Shown here piece after piece: positions 63,414 through 64,000 of a stretch of DNA of 64,000 nt. The DNA is taken from contig SCMT01000012.1 in assembly GCA_005502915.1 (NCBI GenBank), forward strand, positions 1-64,000. Reading direction: 5' to 3'. The number at the start of each line of letters is the position of its first letter. Position 1 is the stretch's first letter. Source of the DNA: Lysobacteraceae bacterium 2PB. Its GTDB lineage: Bacteria > Pseudomonadota > Gammaproteobacteria > Xanthomonadales > Xanthomonadaceae. Both the position numbers and the translations under genes were made by a program. Under the pieces are notes generated by a model. It was not told where the DNA came from, made no database searches, and worked only from the letters and a program-made list of their open reading frames with translations.

Positions 63414-64000
63414 TCAGTCCAGCCGTGCTGGTCCCTGGCCGCCATGGGCCAGGGTGGCGCGAACGGTGTCCCGGATGGCTGCGCCAAGATCATCAGGTCC
63501 GTAGCCCAATGCTTCCATGGCGGGGATCGGGTCCAGGTACAGCAACTCGGCTTGCCAGCGCGCGACGTCCAGCGGGTCGTAACCGGTTGCCCTGCCCGCT
63601 GCGGTCAATCGTTGTCGCTGCACGCGGGCCTGCGCGAGGGCATCGTCGATGCCCTTCGGCTCGAAACGTGGGGAGAGGCCCAATGCATCGCCGAACAGGC
63701 GATAAATCTCAGCATAAGGCAGGTTCGCACCACCGATCGGATAGTGGCGATGGCCGACGACACGTTCGCACGCACCGGCTGCAGCGCAAGCCACCTGCGA
63801 AGCAGTGACGCACGCCGAGCCGCCTGACGTCACTGGCATGAGGTCCGGGTGCGCCCGCACGGCTTCGATGTAGAAGTTCCACAGCGTGCCGCGCCCAGGC
63901 GCCGCACCGAAGATGTAGGGCAGCTCGAGGACAGCGACTGCGATGTCTTTGCCGGCCAGCGCGAACGCGAGATCCGCCTGCTCCCGACGCGAACGGGGAT
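63414..64000 (-). CDS. NAD-dependent epimerase/dehydratase-like protein (5' end outside window)
   Basis: 195 codons to the right edge, still open. LELPYIFGAAPGRGTLWNFY and ASQVACAAAGACERVVGHRH YPIGGANLPYAEIYRL fit the C-terminal half of extended SDRs (epimerase or hydroxysteroid/dihydroflavonol-type). The N-terminal nucleotide site lies beyond position 64000. It is the first visible gene of minus-strand cassette A. Confidence 0.75.
   Translation of the reverse strand, partial: PRSRREQADLAFALAGKDIAVAVLELPYIFGAAPGRGTLWNFYIEAVRAHPDLMPVTSGGSACVTASQVACAAAGACERVVGHRHYPIGGANLPYAEIYRLFGDALGLSPRFEPKGIDDALAQARVQRQRLTAAGRATGYDPLDVARWQAELLYLDPIPAMEALGYGPDDLGAAIRDTVRATLAHGGQGPARLD

Larger units (their letters stand above)
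50204..64000. mobile_element. Left part of a tRNA-Val-integrated genomic island
   Basis: It is bounded on the left by the tRNA-Val 3' fragment and integrase. It contains small envelope proteins, a regulator and two SDR/outer-membrane-barrel cassettes with no housekeeping genes. The right end lies outside the window. No conjugation or phage structural genes are visible in this part. Confidence 0.7.

Overview
The window is high-GC DNA of a gammaproteobacterium, most likely in the Lysobacteraceae/Xanthomonadaceae (Lysobacter, Luteimonas or a near relative). This is inferred from the thrS-infC-rpmI-rplT-pheS-pheT-ihfA-merR order, from XVIPCD tails on two lipases (the secretion tag of Xanthomonadales-type type IV secretion effectors), and from the cyoABCD-SURF1-RegB-RegA arrangement. 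No species can be named from this sequence.

Layout. 0-0.7 kb: a truncated vsr and a tRNA-Pro(GGG). 0.7-12.9 kb (minus strand): the translation/IHF cluster, with infC starting at AUC and with attenuator-like leaders before thrS and pheS. The usually contiguous infC-rpmI junction is split by 4.5 kb carrying two ankyrin-repeat/lipase pairs that look like immunity-effector pairs. 13.2-15.7 kb: aminotransferase, sulfotransferase and phosphopantetheinyl transferase. 15.7-22.7 kb (minus): cytochrome bo3 oxidase, SURF1 and the redox two-component pair RegB/RegA, with an FNR-like box before cyoA. 22.8-25.8 kb: MFS transporter, GIY-YIG-like protein, CorA-like transporter.

25.8-50.1 kb is the most striking part. 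It is a dense block of stress-type genes: PPOX-like protein, two hemerythrins, a thioredoxin-reductase-like protein, two BON proteins (one with a Gly/Tyr/Gln-rich prion-like region), a small acidic protein, Zn-alcohol dehydrogenase, UbiB-like kinase, HPII-type catalase, DUF4142, YeaQ/GlsB, two RES-domain proteins, a KGG-repeat protein and a DUF2383-type four-helix protein. Twelve sigma-54 type -24/-12 elements (TGGCAYG-N4-TTGC, six of them exact) lie in front of these genes on both strands. In the middle, at 41.7-45.9 kb, sits a sigma-54-dependent response regulator, a 73-residue H-box mini-protein and a hybrid histidine kinase. I read this as a self-contained sigma-54 stress regulon clustered around its own activator.

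50.2 kb to the end is the left part of an integrated element. It opens with a 3' fragment of tRNA-Val(GAC) (attachment site) and a tyrosine integrase. It then carries small envelope proteins, a regulator, and two similarly organised minus-strand cassettes, each SDR-SDR-outer-membrane barrel. The barrels are homologous to each other. A further NAD-dependent epimerase runs off the right edge. The intact tRNA-Val and the other island end should lie beyond 64 kb.
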